A DNA stretch of 7,973 bases from an uncultured Desulfobacterales bacterium (lineage in GTDB: Bacteria > Desulfobacterota > Desulfobacteria > Desulfobacterales > JAFDCJ01). This document shows positions 6,094 to 7,973 of the stretch, piece after piece. The DNA lies in NCBI GenBank assembly GCA_945787595.1, contig CALZJV010000531.1:1-7973 (forward strand). The letters run 5' to 3'. The first letter of the stretch is position 1, and each line of letters opens with the position of its first letter. A program made the translations under genes and the position numbers. The notes under the pieces are model-generated. The model was not told where the DNA came from, searched no databases, and worked only from the letters and a program-made list of their open reading frames with translations.

Positions 6094-7371
6094 ATGCAAA
6101 ATTCTAATCCTTCAAAAAAATGGTTGCGCGTATTGGCGCTATGGGTTGGTGCGATTTTGATGCTCGCACTGCTGCCCATTTTGCTTCGATCGAGCTTCAT
6201 GCTCTCCATGGCGAGCGAAATGGGGATCATGATCATATTCGCGCTGTCTTATAACATGATCCTGGGCCAGGGCGGGATGCTTTCTTTCGGCCATGCCGTC
6301 TATTTCGGGCTGGGCGGCTTTATCGCCATGCATGCCCTCAATTTCATCAATGAGGGTGTGCTTTTCCTGCCGCTTGAGATCTTGCCCCTGATCGGCGGTT
6401 TGGGCGGTCTGTTCTTCGGTATCATATTCGGCTATGTATCCACCCGCCGGGCCGGGACTCCGTTTGCACTGATATCCTTAGGAATTGGAGAGCTGATAGC
6501 GGCCAGTTCCCTGATGTTGCCCAGTTTTTTCGGCGGTGAGGAAGGCATATCCGGAGACCGCATGGCCGAAATTACGCTGACCCCCTTTGGTTTCGGCCAG
6601 CAGATCGAGGTTTACTATCTGATCGCTTTCTGGATGCTGGTCAGCATCGGGTTAATGTATCTGTTAACCCAGACCCCGCTCGGCCGTATGGCGAATGCGG
6701 TGCGCGACAATCCGGAGCGAACGCCTTTCGTGGGATACAACACCCACATCGTGCGCACCATCCAGCTTTCCCTGGCGGCTTTTTTCGCAGGTATCGCCGG
6801 AGGGCTGTTCGCCATCAACTATGAAATCGTCACCTCCGAAATCGTGGGGGCCATCCCTTCGGCCAATGTACTAATGATGACCTATATCGGCGGCACCGGA
6901 TACTTTTTTGGTCCCATCCTAGGGGCTATCCTGATCACCATCATGGAGCTGATGCTGGCCAACATCACGCATGCCTGGGTGCTTTACTACGGACTGATGT
7001 TCGTTGCCATGATTCTGTGGGCGCCGGGCGGCCTGGCCGGTCTGATCATGATGCACAAACCACTATGGCAGAGCCGGGTCCTGGCCGATGTCCTCAAGGC
7101 ATACGCCGCCATAGCGGGACCGATCATCATTTTATTTTTGGGATGTATGACCCTCATCGAAATCAATTACCATCTTTCCCTGAGCATAAAGCCCGAAGAT
7201 TCCCTGCACATCTTCGGCATCGAATTCTACGCCCAGTCGATCTGGCCCTGGGTTATTTCCATTGTACTATCCATCGGGGGCCTGGTTCTTTTCCTCAGGA
7301 GCCGGCGCATTGTCAGCCGGGCCTGGCAAAGCGCCGGTATGCAACTCAAACAAAAGGATTCTGGATCATGA
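6094..7371 (+). CDS. livM: LivM-like permease of the HAAT ABC transporter with a two-helix C-terminal extension
   Basis: The 425-residue product carries the LivM core: SYNMILGQGGMLSFGHAVYF (52-71), TRRAGTPFALISLGIGEL (117-134), the coupling loop TPLGRMANAVRDNPER (194-209) and YIGGTGYFFGPILGA (264-278), and it pairs with LivH in the inner membrane. The core ends near residue 318 (LWAPGGLAGL), where many family members stop. Here about 107 more residues follow, with two further hydrophobic segments (about 336-356 and 383-402), a roughly 25-residue polar loop between them and a basic, polar tail. The start at 6094 lies five bases after the livH stop with no clear Shine-Dalgarno, so translation is probably coupled. 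Its stop overlaps the start of livG by four bases (ATGA). Function as a transporter subunit is firm; the role of the extension is unknown. Confidence 0.93.
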   Translation: MQNSNPSKKWLRVLALWVGAILMLALLPILLRSSFMLSMASEMGIMIIFALSYNMILGQGGMLSFGHAVYFGLGGFIAMHALNFINEGVLFLPLEILPLIGGLGGLFFGIIFGYVSTRRAGTPFALISLGIGELIAASSLMLPSFFGGEEGISGDRMAEITLTPFGFGQQIEVYYLIAFWMLVSIGLMYLLTQTPLGRMANAVRDNPERTPFVGYNTHIVRTIQLSLAAFFAGIAGGLFAINYEIVTSEIVGAIPSANVLMMTYIGGTGYFFGPILGAILITIMELMLANITHAWVLYYGLMFVAMILWAPGGLAGLIMMHKPLWQSRVLADVLKAYAAIAGPIIILFLGCMTLIEINYHLSLSIKPEDSLHIFGIEFYAQSIWPWVISIVLSIGGLVLFLRSRRIVSRAWQSAGMQLKQKDSGS

Positions 7372-7973
7372 CAAAAGAGGCGCTTGAGCTCATTGACATC
7401 CACAAGAGCTTCGGCAACAGCAAAATCATCAACGGTGTCGACCTGGCCATTCATCGCGGTGAGCGGCACGCCATCATCGGCCCCAACGGTGCCGGCAAAT
7501 CGACCCTATTCAATCTGGTCAGCGGCTTTTACAAGGTCAGCAAAGGGCATATTAAGCTCCGTGGCCATGACATTACGAATAATGCACCTCACCAGATCAA
7601 CCGTCTGGGTTTGTCGCGCAGTTTTCAGGTTACCAATATTTTCCCCAGGATGAGTGTTTTCGAGAACATCCGCTGCGCCCTGTTGTGGCCGCTGAAATAT
7701 AAGTACTCCTTCTGGCACCGCTGCAATCGTCGTAAAGAGCTAAATCAAAAGACCGAGGTGCTGCTGGAGAAAATCAATATGATTGACCGGCGAGAGATCG
7801 CCGCCGGTGAACTGGCCTATGCCGAGCAGCGCGCCCTGGAGGTCGGTGTTACGATCGCCGGCGGGGCCGATGTAATTCTGCTGGACGAACCCACCGCCGG
7901 CATGAGCCACAGTGAAACCGACCGGGCCGTTAACCTGATCCGCAGTGTCACCGAGGACAAAACCCTCGTGGTG
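7368..7973 (+). CDS. livG: LivG-like ATP-binding subunit of the HAAT ABC transporter, C-terminus cut off by window edge
   Basis: The first 202 codons are present and reach the edge with no stop; family members are about 250 residues, so the H-loop histidine and C-terminus are missing. Walker A is GPNGAGKST (38-46), the Q-loop glutamine is Gln87 in SFQVTNIF, and Walker B is VILLDEP (169-175) with catalytic Glu174, followed by the D-loop TAGMS. The ABC signature position reads LAYAEQR (149-155), with Ala152 where the usual LivG form LAYGQQR has glycine. The protein would sit on the cytoplasmic face and power transport with a second ATPase (LivF), expected next downstream. The start ATG overlaps the livM stop by four bases, a typical coupled arrangement. 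Confidence 0.93.
   Translation, partial: MTKEALELIDIHKSFGNSKIINGVDLAIHRGERHAIIGPNGAGKSTLFNLVSGFYKVSKGHIKLRGHDITNNAPHQINRLGLSRSFQVTNIFPRMSVFENIRCALLWPLKYKYSFWHRCNRRKELNQKTEVLLEKINMIDRREIAAGELAYAEQRALEVGVTIAGGADVILLDEPTAGMSHSETDRAVNLIRSVTEDKTLVV

Overview
The window looks like chromosomal DNA from a Gram-negative anaerobe, possibly a Desulfobacterota (sulfate-reducer type) bacterium. This is inferred from an AbfD-type radical dehydratase, a family known to be oxygen-sensitive, beside a periplasmic-binding-protein ABC transporter with a type I signal peptide, and from moderate-GC genes around AT-rich spacers. No rRNA or other taxonomic marker is present, so the assignment is tentative. I see no insertion sequence, integrase, tRNA, rRNA or CRISPR array.

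Layout. Two transcription units diverge from a 445-base AT-rich control region (2570-3014). The leftward unit holds a 485-residue flavin/[4Fe-4S] enzyme of the 4-hydroxybutyryl-CoA dehydratase / vinylacetyl-CoA isomerase family (2569 to 1112). Its stop codon shares one base with the start of a membrane-anchored HAMP-SpoIIE (PP2C-type) phosphatase, which runs off the left edge (1112 to 1). The phosphatase has no stop inside the window and accounts for the whole first 1.1 kb.

The rightward unit begins with a 203-residue XRE-cupin regulator (3015-3626). It is followed by a complete run of branched-chain-amino-acid-type (HAAT) ABC transporter genes: substrate-binding protein (3695-4975), LivH-like permease (5135-6088), LivM-like permease with an unusual two-helix C-terminal extension (6094-7371), and LivG-like ATPase (7368 to the right edge, partial). 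The second ATPase (livF) is expected beyond the edge. A strong GC-rich hairpin lies between the binding-protein gene and the permeases and probably sets a higher level of binding protein.

How it may work together (inference). The XRE-cupin protein could sense a small molecule through its cupin domain and control the divergent region. There a good rightward promoter has a perfect 8-bp inverted repeat inside its -35/-10 spacer. The transporter would import an acid or amino acid, and the dehydratase would act on a derived acyl-CoA. The substrate cannot be read from the sequence. The most noteworthy points are the promoter-embedded operator with three related half-sites, the dehydratase lacking one residue between the conserved Tyr and the Cys that should bind the iron-sulfur cluster, the translational coupling of that enzyme to a signalling phosphatase, and the extended LivM. 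None of these proves a new system.
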